Shown here piece by piece: positions 25,537 to 33,380 of a DNA stretch of 64,000 nt. Position numbers and translations under genes: made by a program. Origin of the DNA: CAZCTO01 sp964501725 (GTDB lineage: Bacteria > Bacillota > Clostridia > Saccharofermentanales > Saccharofermentanaceae); the NCBI GenBank assembly GCA_964501725.1, contig CAZCTO010000010.1:1-64000 (forward strand), given 5' to 3'. Within the stretch, counting starts at the first letter, position 1. Each line of letters starts with the position of its first letter. The notes beneath the pieces are model-generated. The model was not told where the DNA came from and made no database searches. It saw nothing but the letters and a program-made list of their open reading frames with translations.

Positions 25537-26064
25537 ATGAACATAAAGAGTGAATCAAAACATAAAGAAGAGGAATCTTCAAACCCTTTGGAGCTGATTC
25601 ATGTAATTTCCGATTACACCAGAATTCAAATCATGAAAATCCTTTCTGAAAACGGCGAGATGTGTGCTCGAGATATACTGGCACATTTTTCAATCACTCA
25701 ACCGACATTATCACACCACATGAATCTTTTGAGCGACAGCGGATTGGTAAGTGCCAGAAAATCAGGGAGATGGGTTTACTACCAACTACGCGTTGACGGC
25801 GTGCGCATGGTGGTTCGATTTTTCGAATCGCTTACGACTATTCCAATATCCGGTCATGCCGACACATTGAAAAATCCTGACGAAAAGCCGGTTAAGATTT
25901 CCAGAATCACAACCAAGAAAACTCCGATGTTAAAAGACCCCAAAAAATCAATCCAACGCCCGGAATTTATTAAGACGGATGAAGAGCTGAGCAAAAAAGA
26001 AAAGAAAAAAGAAAAAAGCAAAGAGGGGAAGAAGAACAAAAAGAAAAACAAGAAAAAGAAATGA
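25537..26064 (+). CDS. ArsR-type winged-helix regulator with lysine-rich tail
   Basis: A 175-residue protein. Residues about 15-95 are an ArsR/SmtB-like DNA-binding domain (ISDYTRIQIMKILSENGEM, ITQPTLSHHMNLLSDSGLV, GRWVYYQL). The typical metal-site cysteines (CVC) are absent from the recognition region; only one Cys (EMCARDIL) is seen. The C-terminal 70 residues are almost all Lys, Glu and Ser, ending in runs of lysine, which is unusual for the family and could bind nucleic acid non-specifically. The ribosome site CCGGAGG precedes ATG 25537. It probably shares a transcript with the YhbD-like gene. Confidence 0.8.
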   Translation: MNIKSESKHKEEESSNPLELIHVISDYTRIQIMKILSENGEMCARDILAHFSITQPTLSHHMNLLSDSGLVSARKSGRWVYYQLRVDGVRMVVRFFESLTTIPISGHADTLKNPDEKPVKISRITTKKTPMLKDPKKSIQRPEFIKTDEELSKKEKKKEKSKEGKKNKKKNKKKK

Positions 26065-26127
26065 GCTTTATTCCTTTCACTGAATGCGACCATTATTTGT
26101 AAGAGAAAGACAAAAGTGAATGATTAT

Positions 26128-26161
26128 TTGACAGTGACATGCGTAAACATTATAATAATGT
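26128..26161 (+). promoter_or_regulatory. promoter with PerR/Fur-type operator for the peroxide operon
   Basis: TTGACA (26128-26133), a 17-bp spacer and TATAAT (26151-26156) form a consensus promoter. ACATTATAATAATGT (26147-26161) is a perfect 7-1-7 palindrome over the -10, the geometry of PerR boxes. It lies 25 bp before the Fur-family gene, so autoregulation is likely. Confidence 0.85.
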
Positions 26162-26185
26162 AAGCATTACAAGAAAGGAGAACCA

Positions 26186-26605
26186 ATGAATACCGAAGTT
26201 TCGGACATCGTAGAGGACATCATTTTCCGTTTTTCCCAAAAGAACATCAGACTGACGCCGCAACGAATCGGTGTTTATCGTTTTTTGCTCGAAAATCGGA
26301 TTCATCCGACGGTGGACACGGTGTATCAAAGTCTTAAAACAGAGAACCCCTCTTTATCCAAGACCACAATTTATAACACGATAGATACACTGGCTGAAGC
26401 CGGTCTGGTTCGTTTAATAAGGGCTTCAGAGGGAGAAGTGCGGTTAGATGCATTTGCGGATCGTCACGGTCATTTCATTTGCACGAAGTGCGGTGATATT
26501 GCCGATTTCTCTCTGGATGGATGCAACATGCCGGAATCAATGAATCAATTTCAAATTGTTGATTTTGAGGTTCAAGCGACAGGTTTATGTCCCCAATGTA
26601 TGTAA
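26186..26605 (+). CDS. perR: Fur-family peroxide/metal regulator (PerR-like)
   Basis: A 139-residue repressor of the Fur family. The winged helix includes LTPQRIGVYRFLLEN and SLSKTTIYNTIDTLAEAGLV. The regulatory-metal site is suggested by RHGHFICTKCGDI (His residues plus CxxC), and a second CxxC (LCPQC) completes the structural zinc site. The gene leads an operon with rubrerythrin and superoxide reductase, and its promoter carries a 7-1-7 box, so PerR rather than Fur or Zur is the best fit. The exact metal sensed is inferred. Confidence 0.88.
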   Translation: MNTEVSDIVEDIIFRFSQKNIRLTPQRIGVYRFLLENRIHPTVDTVYQSLKTENPSLSKTTIYNTIDTLAEAGLVRLIRASEGEVRLDAFADRHGHFICTKCGDIADFSLDGCNMPESMNQFQIVDFEVQATGLCPQCM

Positions 26606-26643
26606 TAAGCCAATATAAAATAATCAAATGAAGGAGAATTTTT

Positions 26644-27183
26644 ATGGAGTTGAAAGGATCGAAAACCGAGAAAAATCTGAATGCCGCCTTTGCGGGTGAA
26701 TCCATGGCGACAAACAAGTACAGCTACTACTCATCTAAGGCGAAAAAAGAAGGCTATGTTCAGATTTCAAGCATTTTTGCCGAGACAAGCGGAAACGAAA
26801 GAGAGCACGCAAAACTATGGTATAAGGCTCTCCATGGCGGCGAAGTAGCCGACACCAAAACAAATCTTCTCGATGCGGCTGCCGGAGAGAATTATGAATG
26901 GACAGAAATGTATAAGCAGTTTGCTGAGGAAGCAAGAGAAGAGGGTTTCAACCAAATCGCGGCGCTTTTTGAAGGAGTCGCTAAAATCGAAAAAGCTCAT
27001 GAAGAGCGGTATCGTATGTTGGCAAAGCGTCTTGAGGACGGCGAAGTATTTGAGCGTGACGGTGTTGTGGTTTGGAAATGCAGCAATTGCGGTCATCTTC
27101 ATATTGCAAAATGCGCGCCGACCCTATGTCCGGTATGCAATCACCCCAAGGCTTTTTTTGAAGTTCAGTCATTGAATTATTGA
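26644..27183 (+). CDS. rbr: rubrerythrin
   Basis: A 179-residue non-haem iron peroxidase that reduces hydrogen peroxide in anaerobes. The ferritin-like diiron domain has FAGESMATNKY, ETSGNEREHAKLW and KIEKAHEERY (Glu and ExxH ligands). The C-terminal rubredoxin domain has CSNCGHLH and CPVCNHPK. AAGGAG precedes ATG 26644. It sits 38 bp after the PerR-like gene and just before superoxide reductase, so it should be induced by peroxide. Confidence 0.96.
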   Translation: MELKGSKTEKNLNAAFAGESMATNKYSYYSSKAKKEGYVQISSIFAETSGNEREHAKLWYKALHGGEVADTKTNLLDAAAGENYEWTEMYKQFAEEAREEGFNQIAALFEGVAKIEKAHEERYRMLAKRLEDGEVFERDGVVVWKCSNCGHLHIAKCAPTLCPVCNHPKAFFEVQSLNY

Positions 27184-27215
27184 GAGTTTGATCCAAAGTG
27201 AAAGGGAGGCCCGGT

Positions 27216-27596
27216 ATGGCAAGAAATTTGATAATTTACAAGTGCCCTATTTGTGGAAATATCGTGACATTACTTCATGAGGGCGGCGGAGAACTGGTGT
27301 GTTGCGGCCAGCCTATGATGTTACTGGTTGCCGGAGAAAACGATACTGCATCAAGAGAGAAGCATGTTCCTGTGGTTACCGAAAGCGCCGGGATAGTTAC
27401 GGTTACCGTTGGGAGCGTAGCTCATCCGATGCTTCCGGAGCATTACATTGAGTTCATCGTCTTGGTTTCGGACACCGGCGTGTTTGTAGAATTCCTTCAA
27501 CCCGGAGCGGAACCAAAGGCGATTTTCTCAGTTGCAGAAAATTCGGTATATGACGTATATGAATACTGCAATGTACATGGTCTTTGGAAAGCCTGA
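27216..27596 (+). CDS. dfx: desulfoferrodoxin / superoxide reductase (2Fe type)
   Basis: A 126-residue enzyme that reduces superoxide to peroxide. The N-terminal desulforedoxin centre has KCPICGN and LVCCGQPM (four Cys). The catalytic iron centre uses His in REKHVPV, HPMLPEHYIEF and the final CNVHGLW. The start ATG 27216 follows GGGAGG at 27204-27209; the frame extends six codons upstream without support. It works with rubrerythrin: superoxide is reduced here and the peroxide is removed there. Confidence 0.95.
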   Translation: MARNLIIYKCPICGNIVTLLHEGGGELVCCGQPMMLLVAGENDTASREKHVPVVTESAGIVTVTVGSVAHPMLPEHYIEFIVLVSDTGVFVEFLQPGAEPKAIFSVAENSVYDVYEYCNVHGLWKA

Positions 27597-27623
27597 TTGC
27601 ATTAACCAATGTAATGCGTAAAA

Positions 27624-27655
27624 AAGAAGGTGCGGAGTATACTCCGCACCTTCTT
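27624..27655 (-). terminator. terminator of ilvC: perfect 32-bp palindrome
   Basis: AAGAAGGTGCGGAGTA and its exact reverse complement abut without loop bases (27624-27655). On the minus strand a T-run follows, so it ends the mscL-ilvN-ilvC transcript. It may also slow transcription from the dfx side. Confidence 0.85.
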
Positions 27656-27682
27656 CAAATTTGATGGCAAATGCTTCTTTGA

Positions 27683-28684
27683 TTAGTCGTTTGTGACTGT
27701 GTTCCAACTCATCAGCGCTCTAAGTTCTTTACCGACTTTCTCAATCGGATGATCGGCTTCGAGTCTGCGACGAGCGTTAAAATTCATGCGACCGCACTGG
27801 TTTTCAAGTATCCAGTTCTTGGCGAATGTTCCGTCCTGGATCTCTGCAAGAACTTTCTTCATTTCTTTTTTGGTCTCTGCCGTTATAATACGCTTGCCGA
27901 TGCAATAATCACCGTATTCTGCCGTATCGGAGATTGAGTAGCGCATACGTGACAAACCGCCTTGGAAGATCATATCCACAATCAACTTCATCTCGTGCAT
28001 GCACTCATAATAGGCATTCTCCGGGTCATATCCGGCTTCGCAAAGAACTTCGAAACCAACCTTCATCAATTCGGAAACGCCGCCGCACAGAACAGCCTGC
28101 TCACCAAAAAGATCGGTTTCGGTTTCTTCTCTGAATGTTGTTTCAAGAAGGCCGGCACGACCTCCGCCGATTCCCTGTCCATATGCAAAAGCGATATCAC
28201 GACACTTTCCGGTATAATCCTGATAGACAGCAAACAGACACGGAACACCACGGTTAGTCAGATACTCTGAACGTACTGTATGTCCCGGACCCTTGGGAGC
28301 GATCATAAAAACATCGATATTTGCAGGCGGAACGATACATTGGAAGTGAATGTTGAATCCATGGGCAAAAGCCAGTGCCTTTCCTTCGGAAAGATTCGGC
28401 ATAATATCCTTCTCAAACATTGCACGCTGCTTTTCATCATTAATCAAAATCATGATCACGTCAGCTGCCTTTGTAGCTTCCGCTGTAGTCATAACTTTAA
28501 ATCCGGCCTTCTCTGCGATAGCCCATGATTTGGAACCTTCGTAGAGAGCAACTATAACGTTGTAACCGCTGTCTTTGAGATTAAGGGCGTGAGCATGGCC
28601 CTGACTTCCATAGCCGACAATCGCGATTGTCTTATTATCCAATGCGTGCGTCTGGCACTCCGAATCCTTATAAACTTTTTTCAT
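27683..28684 (-). CDS. ilvC: ketol-acid reductoisomerase
   Basis: A 333-residue class I enzyme that isomerises and reduces acetolactate with NADPH in valine and isoleucine synthesis. The dinucleotide-binding motif GYGSQGHAHALNLKDSG is followed by MIAPKGPGHTVRSEY and the catalytic acidic helix region ETETDLFGEQAVLCGG. A knotted C-terminal helical domain completes it. GGAGG (GGAGGCC on the minus strand) precedes the start. ilvN lies 73 bp upstream in the same operon. Confidence 0.96.
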   Translation of the reverse strand: MKKVYKDSECQTHALDNKTIAIVGYGSQGHAHALNLKDSGYNVIVALYEGSKSWAIAEKAGFKVMTTAEATKAADVIMILINDEKQRAMFEKDIMPNLSEGKALAFAHGFNIHFQCIVPPANIDVFMIAPKGPGHTVRSEYLTNRGVPCLFAVYQDYTGKCRDIAFAYGQGIGGGRAGLLETTFREETETDLFGEQAVLCGGVSELMKVGFEVLCEAGYDPENAYYECMHEMKLIVDMIFQGGLSRMRYSISDTAEYGDYCIGKRIITAETKKEMKKVLAEIQDGTFAKNWILENQCGRMNFNARRRLEADHPIEKVGKELRALMSWNTVTND

Positions 28685-28757
28685 GAGAAGGCCTCCTTTG
28701 TATTTGGCATACTATTCAAATCATAATGATTTGGATGACAGGATTTGCTTTGGATTT

Positions 28758-29258
28758 CTATTCAGAATCCAACGAAAGTATACGATCTCCGCGTTCGACG
28801 GCAATCAGACCGGTGCGAACCATCTCCAGGATTCCGAACGGCGCAATCAGTTCTTTGAGTGCCTCAATCTTGTCACTGGCTCCTGAAATTTCAATGGTCG
28901 CAGTGGTCGGAGAAACGTCCACAATGTGTCCTCTGAAAATATCAACAATCTGAAGGACGGAGGTTCGGGTTTTATCATCACAGGTTACCTTGATGAAGGC
29001 CAGTTCTCTTGTAATATGGGCATCTCTTTCCAGACGCTTCACCTTGAGGACAATCGGAAGTTTGTGGAGTTGCTTAACAATTTGGTTGATCTCTTCATCG
29101 TGCGCGATCACGGTGATGGTAATTCTGGATATTTCCGGGTTATGGGTCGTGCCGACAGCCAGACTTTCGATGTTGAATCCGCGACGGGCAAATAAATTGG
29201 CCACGCGTGCCAGTACACCGGAATGGTTCTCGACGAGAATGGATAGATTATGCCTCAT
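28758..29258 (-). CDS. ilvN: acetolactate synthase small (regulatory) subunit
   Basis: A 166-residue regulatory subunit. The N-terminal ACT domain starts HNLSILVENHSGVLARVANL and contains FNIESLAVG, which forms the valine-feedback site in relatives. A second ACT-like domain follows. ATG 29258 is used because CGGAGG lies upstream; the longer frame adds 17 unsupported codons. The catalytic ilvB gene is not adjacent: mscL lies upstream, so the large subunit must be elsewhere. Confidence 0.93.
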   Translation of the reverse strand: MRHNLSILVENHSGVLARVANLFARRGFNIESLAVGTTHNPEISRITITVIAHDEEINQIVKQLHKLPIVLKVKRLERDAHITRELAFIKVTCDDKTRTSVLQIVDIFRGHIVDVSPTTATIEISGASDKIEALKELIAPFGILEMVRTGLIAVERGDRILSLDSE

Positions 29259-29378
29259 ACTGAACCTCCGTTTTTTTCTAACCGTATCACGATTTGGGCA
29301 CAAGTTCAACGTAAGGCGGCTCCGCCTCGTACTTTAGGTTGAAAATCAACAAGAAAAAGAAATGAAACAGCGAAAAAA

Positions 29379-29819
29379 CTATTTCTTGCCGGTCGCATCT
29401 GCCTTTAAAAGATCGCGAATCTCGGTAAGCAATACGATATCTTCAGCAATCTTAACAGCTTCGACGGCCTTTTCTTTCTTTGCGATGGCATCTGCCTTTG
29501 CGCGAGCTTTACTGATCATCTTGACAATCAGGAAAATAACAAAAGCAACGATCAGGAATTGAAGAACCGTATTGATTAAAATTCCGTACCCGATGGCAAC
29601 TGCCGGAATTTCTTCTCCCGCTGCACTGGTGGTGGCTTCCTTCAGTATGATCTTCATATCCGCAAAATCAACTCCGGAAGTCAGAAGTCCTACACAGGGC
29701 ATAATGATATTATCAACAAGAGAAGTAACAATTTTGCCGAAAGCGGCACCAATGACAACAGCAACAGCCAGATCAATAACATTACCCTTCAAAATGAACG
29801 CTTTGAATTCTTTCCACAT
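29379..29819 (-). CDS. mscL: large-conductance mechanosensitive channel
   Basis: A 146-residue channel that opens on membrane tension to release solutes. WKEFKAFILKGNVIDLAVAV is the family N-terminus, followed by the pore helix (VVIGAAFGKIVTSLVDNIIM), a periplasm-like loop and the second helix (TVLQFLIVAFVIFLIVK), ending in a charged helix (EIRDLLK). ATG 29819 is preferred over 29834 because GGAGG lies 8 bases before it, inside the longer frame. It is 120 bp upstream of ilvN on the same strand. Confidence 0.94.
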   Translation of the reverse strand: MWKEFKAFILKGNVIDLAVAVVIGAAFGKIVTSLVDNIIMPCVGLLTSGVDFADMKIILKEATTSAAGEEIPAVAIGYGILINTVLQFLIVAFVIFLIVKMISKARAKADAIAKKEKAVEAVKIAEDIVLLTEIRDLLKADATGKK

Positions 29820-29894
29820 GTTGAAGTCCTCCATACAGACAGTATTTCAAAAACTATTGATTAATTTATACCATTTTTGTCTTTAAAATGAAAG

Positions 29895-30019
29895 AGGATG
29901 CGCCTTGCGTCGCATCCTCAGGATCCGCCTTGCGTCGCATCCTCGGGATCCGTCGTTCGTCGCATCCTCAGGATCCGTCTTGCGTTGCATCCTCAGGATC
30001 CGCCTTGCGTCGCATCCTC
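29895..30019. repeat. five tandem 25-bp repeats
   Basis: Five head-to-tail units of 25 bp (consensus AGGATCCGCCTTGCGTCGCA then TCCTC) span 29895-30019. The first unit also reads GAGGATGCG ... CGCATCCTC, a 9-bp hairpin. The block lies between mscL and the P-loop gene. Units differ by up to about four bases, and there are no unique spacers. Frames read through it are artefacts of the repeat. Confidence 0.92.
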
Positions 30020-30039
30020 AAAAAAGGTGAAAAAATAAA

Positions 30040-30450
30040 TCAGCAGAACTTGGCGACTCTCTCGTCCAGAGCCTCGGTGTTACTGCTGCAAATAATTGTT
30101 ACATCTATTTTCTTATCGGAGAGGAACGACTCCAGTTTCTCGAGAAAGTCAGAAAGTGCTTCCATATCTTCTGACTGGGCTACTTTGAAAATGCTGTCGA
30201 TAAATATATGAGTTAAATCATAATCCTTGGCATAGATCCCGCAAATAAAGCTGATCAATTGATCAAAACTATTGCAGTGGTATTCATCGATGTCAACCAA
30301 TCGTATTTGATACTTCAGCAAACGGTCCAGGCGATTTCCTCTTTCGATACACACAATGTTGTTGTTTTCCCGAGTTGCCTGCTCATTGATGTCATCAACC
30401 AGCTGGGCGGTCTTCCCGGTGCCTTTTGCACCGGCAATTACTCTTATCAT
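30040..30450 (-). CDS. small P-loop ATP-binding protein
   Basis: A 136-residue protein starting MIRVIAGAKGTGKTAQLVDD, with a clear Walker A motif (GAKGTGKT). A likely Walker B Asp lies in HIFIDSIFKV, and IDVTIICSSN follows as a sensor-like strand. It resembles short RecA/kinase-like P-loop proteins of Clostridia with no assigned role. ATG 30450 is chosen because GGGAG lies upstream; the frame extends 11 codons more. It is monocistronic on the minus strand, with the 25-bp repeats beyond its 3' end. Confidence 0.78.
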   Translation of the reverse strand: MIRVIAGAKGTGKTAQLVDDINEQATRENNNIVCIERGNRLDRLLKYQIRLVDIDEYHCNSFDQLISFICGIYAKDYDLTHIFIDSIFKVAQSEDMEALSDFLEKLESFLSDKKIDVTIICSSNTEALDERVAKFC

Positions 30451-30606
30451 TGGCATCATCTCCCTTTGTTTTAAAATATCCAAGCGTTTCTTTGGACTAA
30501 TCTTATTCTACCCGATTGAACGGATTATTTGAATAGTAAATAATTTATTTTAAGTTACTTCGCTCGTTTTTTATGAATTAATTTTTTTTACTAATCAATA
30601 CAAAGA

Positions 30607-30706
30607 TTAGCACGCCCATCTTATTGCATATATAATGTAACCGTGTTAGAATTATCGCGTAGTGGAAGTTTTTCAGGAGAGTGGGTGATCCCCGCTCTTT
30701 GTTTTT
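30607..30706 (+). promoter_or_regulatory. promoter and leader hairpin of the rimP-nusA operon
   Basis: TATAAT at 30631-30636 with TTAGCA at 30607-30612 (18-bp spacer) is a likely promoter. AGAGTGGG (30678-30685) pairs with CCCGCTCT (30691-30698, one G-T) and is followed by TTGTTTTT, which looks like an attenuator in the leader. The rest of 30484-30732 holds nothing else I can name. Confidence 0.6.
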
Positions 30707-30732
30707 AAGAAAACAATTTCCCGGAGGTTCTT

Positions 30733-31194
30733 ATGACTGGGCGTTCCCGGATAGCTCAAATAGCGTTTGATCTGGCGTTGCCGGTTGTTAATCAGATGGG
30801 ATTTGAACTTGTGGATGCCGAGTATAAGAAAGAAGGCTCTGCATATTTTCTCCGGCTGTTCATCGACCGGCGCGGCGGAATATTTATTGAGGATTGTGAG
30901 CAAGTAAGCAAAGCAATGGACCCGATATTTGATAGTCAACTCAAAGTGATACCGGATTACTTTGAGGTGTCCTCTCCCGGATTGACACGACCGTTGAAGA
31001 CGATTGAGGATTATGCACGGTATTGCGGTGAGAAAGTTGATGTTACGCTGTATCGTCCGGGTGATTTGGGAAAGCGATTCGAGGGATTAATAATTGAAGC
31101 TGCTGATAACGAAATTGTTTTTTCCGTGGATAACGAGGAGATTACCGTTCTGTTAACGGACATTTCCTTGGCAAAAAGAGTCATTCATTTTTAA
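30733..31194 (+). CDS. rimP: ribosome maturation factor RimP
   Basis: A 153-residue protein needed for 30S subunit maturation. The N-terminal domain includes FELVDAEYKKEGSAYFLRLF and IEDCEQVSKAMDPIFD, and the centre has YFEVSSPGLTRPLKT, the family signature. A C-terminal SH3-like domain closes it. It starts at ATG 30733 after CCGGAGG and opens the nusA-infB operon. Confidence 0.94.
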   Translation: MTGRSRIAQIAFDLALPVVNQMGFELVDAEYKKEGSAYFLRLFIDRRGGIFIEDCEQVSKAMDPIFDSQLKVIPDYFEVSSPGLTRPLKTIEDYARYCGEKVDVTLYRPGDLGKRFEGLIIEAADNEIVFSVDNEEITVLLTDISLAKRVIHF

Positions 31195-31276
31195 CTGGTG
31201 ATGGCGAACAGTTCGCCTGAGAAATGATACTGAGAATTATGATCAAAACGCATGATATTGGAAGGAGACCCTAAGA

Positions 31277-32554
31277 ATGAACGAAAAAATGATTGAGGCG
31301 ATCAAACTTCTTGCCAAGGAGAGAGGAATAGAAGAGGAAGTACTGTTTGAGGCGATCGAGGAAGCGATAGTTGCCGCATTTAAACGCGAATTTTCAGATG
31401 CCCGGCAAAACGATAATGTTTTTGCCGAGATTGATCGTGAAACCGGCGAAATGTACGTTTACGAAGTGCGCGAGGTTTCGGAAGTCGTTGATAACCCCAA
31501 GACACAAATCTCCCTCGAAGAAGCCAAAGAGATTGATCCTGAGCTTGAAGAGGGAGATACCGTTGAGATGACCATTCCGGTTGAGTCTCTCGGAAGGCTT
31601 GCTGCGAATGCAGCGAAAAGCGCTATCAATCAGAAACTCAGAAGTGCGGAGCATGCCAGAATACAGGATGAGTTTTCTGACCGTATCGGAGAACTTGCAT
31701 CGGGTATCATTCAGCGAAAAGACAGTAAATTTGTTTTTGTGGATATCGGACGCGCAGAGGCGACTCTTACTCGACAGGAGCAGGTTAAGGACGAGAAATA
31801 CAACTTCAATCAGCATATGCGTTTCTTGATTCTAAAGGTTGAGGAACATAACGGAAGACCGGTGATCTATATTTCCAGAAGTCATCCCAACCTTGTTCGG
31901 AAGCTTTTCGAGCAGGAAGTGCCGGAAATAGCCAATGGGGTAGTCGAAATTGTCTCCATTGCACGTGAAGCAGGTTCCCGTTCAAAAATCGCTGTGTTAA
32001 CAAGAGATGAAGACGTTGATCCGCTGGGTGCTTGCGTTGGTCAAAGAGGAGCCCGGGTTCAGGCTGTTATGGATGAATTAGGACAGGAGAAGGTGGATGT
32101 CATCGAGTGGAATCCGGATCCGGCGATTTTTATCAGCAATGCATTACTCCCCGCAAAAGTAGTTCGAGTCGATACCGAAATCACAACCCGGTCCGACGGA
32201 ACCAAAGAACTGAGCGCGAAAGTTGTCGTACCGGATCATCAGTATTCACTGGCAATCGGCAGATCCGGGCAAAATGTACGTCTGGCAGCCCGGCTGACTG
32301 GATGGAAAATCGACATTAAGAGCGAGTCTCAATACAGAGAAATCCTTCAGGAAGAATTTATGTCGAAGTTTACCGTCGCGGTGGAAACAAGCGATCAGGA
32401 TGAAACAACAGAGGCAGGAAGTGCGCCTGAGGAGATCATTGCGGATGATCTGCAAAGCTCCGAAGAAGTTCCGGTTGCAGAAACTGCAGAGACGTCGAAT
32501 CAAGAGCCGGCACCGGGGAAAGCCACTAAGAAGAGAGTCAAAGAAGACGCTTAA
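31277..32554 (+). CDS. nusA: transcription termination/antitermination factor NusA
   Basis: A 425-residue RNA polymerase-binding factor. An N-terminal domain (LLAKERGIEEEVLFEAIEEA) is followed by an S1 domain (SGIIQRKDSKFVFVDIGRAE) and two KH domains (LGACVGQRGARVQAV and YSLAIGRSGQNVRLAARLTG). An acidic tail of about 60 residues rich in Glu and Thr extends beyond the usual Firmicute length. GAAGGAG precedes ATG 31277. It lies between rimP and ylxR, as in nearly all Firmicutes. Confidence 0.96.
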   Translation: MNEKMIEAIKLLAKERGIEEEVLFEAIEEAIVAAFKREFSDARQNDNVFAEIDRETGEMYVYEVREVSEVVDNPKTQISLEEAKEIDPELEEGDTVEMTIPVESLGRLAANAAKSAINQKLRSAEHARIQDEFSDRIGELASGIIQRKDSKFVFVDIGRAEATLTRQEQVKDEKYNFNQHMRFLILKVEEHNGRPVIYISRSHPNLVRKLFEQEVPEIANGVVEIVSIAREAGSRSKIAVLTRDEDVDPLGACVGQRGARVQAVMDELGQEKVDVIEWNPDPAIFISNALLPAKVVRVDTEITTRSDGTKELSAKVVVPDHQYSLAIGRSGQNVRLAARLTGWKIDIKSESQYREILQEEFMSKFTVAVETSDQDETTEAGSAPEEIIADDLQSSEEVPVAETAETSNQEPAPGKATKKRVKEDA

Positions 32555-32613
32555 GGGACGAATCGGGTACGATGAGAGTAAATGATATATAAAGATATTT
32601 ACGGAGGAGATCG

Positions 32614-32907
32614 GTGAAGAAGACACCGCAAAGAATGTGCGTTTCTTGCAAGGCAAGAAAAAACAAGTCAGACCTTCTGAGAATCGTTCTTATGCCCGAT
32701 GGGGAAATTGTTGCGGATCCCACCGGAAAAAAGCCCGGAAGAGGCGCTTACGTTTGTAAGAATGAAGCGTGTATCGAAGACGCGAGAAAGACACACCGAT
32801 TTGACAAAGGGTTGCACAAACCCGTCGACACCGACATTATTGACAAGTTGAAAAATGATGTTGTCATTTCCGAATCGGAGGGTTCGGAAAAGACGGATCA
32901 GAAATAG
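32614..32907 (+). CDS. ylxR: YlxR/RnpM family RNA-binding protein
   Basis: A 97-residue protein. RMCVSCKARKNKSDLLRIV and KPGRGAYVCKNEACIEDARK are the DUF448/YlxR motifs. Recent work in Bacillus links the family to RNase P modulation (RnpM). It starts at GTG 32614, with GGAGGA at 32603-32608. The C-terminal tail is acidic. Confidence 0.92.
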   Translation: MKKTPQRMCVSCKARKNKSDLLRIVLMPDGEIVADPTGKKPGRGAYVCKNEACIEDARKTHRFDKGLHKPVDTDIIDKLKNDVVISESEGSEKTDQK

Positions 32908-32948
32908 ACAGCATTCAGGCAGAGATAATTTTGAGGAGGAACATAGTA

Positions 32949-33380
32949 TTGGATCTAAAAAATCCCGGGCAAAGAACCGGTGTCACTTTATCGAAAGCCG
33001 TCACGGAGCGAAGTATTTTGACGTTCCTCGGACTGGCTGCCAGAGCAGGTAAAGTAGTCTCCGGATCACAGGCTGTCGAGGACTCCGTTCGAAAGGGCAA
33101 CGTTTTTCTGGTGATCGTGTCGGAAGACTCATCGGATAAAACATCTTCGAAAGTAAGAGAGCTCACAGAAATCAATCACCTGGAAACACTGAGATTTTCG
33201 ACAAAAAACAATATCGGACATCATATCGGAAAACCGGAGAGAGCTGTGGTTGCGATCATCGATAAGGGTTTTTCGGAACGGTTAAAAGTTATGCTGAGTG
33301 AATATAAGAAGGAACCGAATCAAGAAGAAGTAATCATGAAAGATGCAATAGAAATTTTAGGAGGCGTTCATGACAGATAG
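32949..33380 (+). CDS. ylxQ: YlxQ, ribosomal L7Ae-like protein
   Basis: A 143-residue RNA-binding protein of the L7Ae/L30e family that recognises kink-turn RNA. ILTFLGLAARAGKVVSGSQA, VFLVIVSEDSSDKT and HIGKPERAVVAIIDKGF are visible. The start is TTG 32949, because GAGGAGG at 32933-32939 is correctly spaced for it; an upstream TTG at 32931 overlaps that site. The N-terminal 20 residues are an extra basic extension. Its end overlaps the infB start. Confidence 0.9.
   Translation: MDLKNPGQRTGVTLSKAVTERSILTFLGLAARAGKVVSGSQAVEDSVRKGNVFLVIVSEDSSDKTSSKVRELTEINHLETLRFSTKNNIGHHIGKPERAVVAIIDKGFSERLKVMLSEYKKEPNQEEVIMKDAIEILGGVHDR

Noticed and set aside
29895..30019. CRISPR array
   Set aside because: The units are head to tail with no unique spacers, and no cas genes are present.
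29888..30211. Plus-strand open frame starting MKEDAPCVASSGSALRR
   Set aside because: It is only a translation of the 25-bp tandem repeats and then runs antisense through the P-loop gene; it has no ribosome site.
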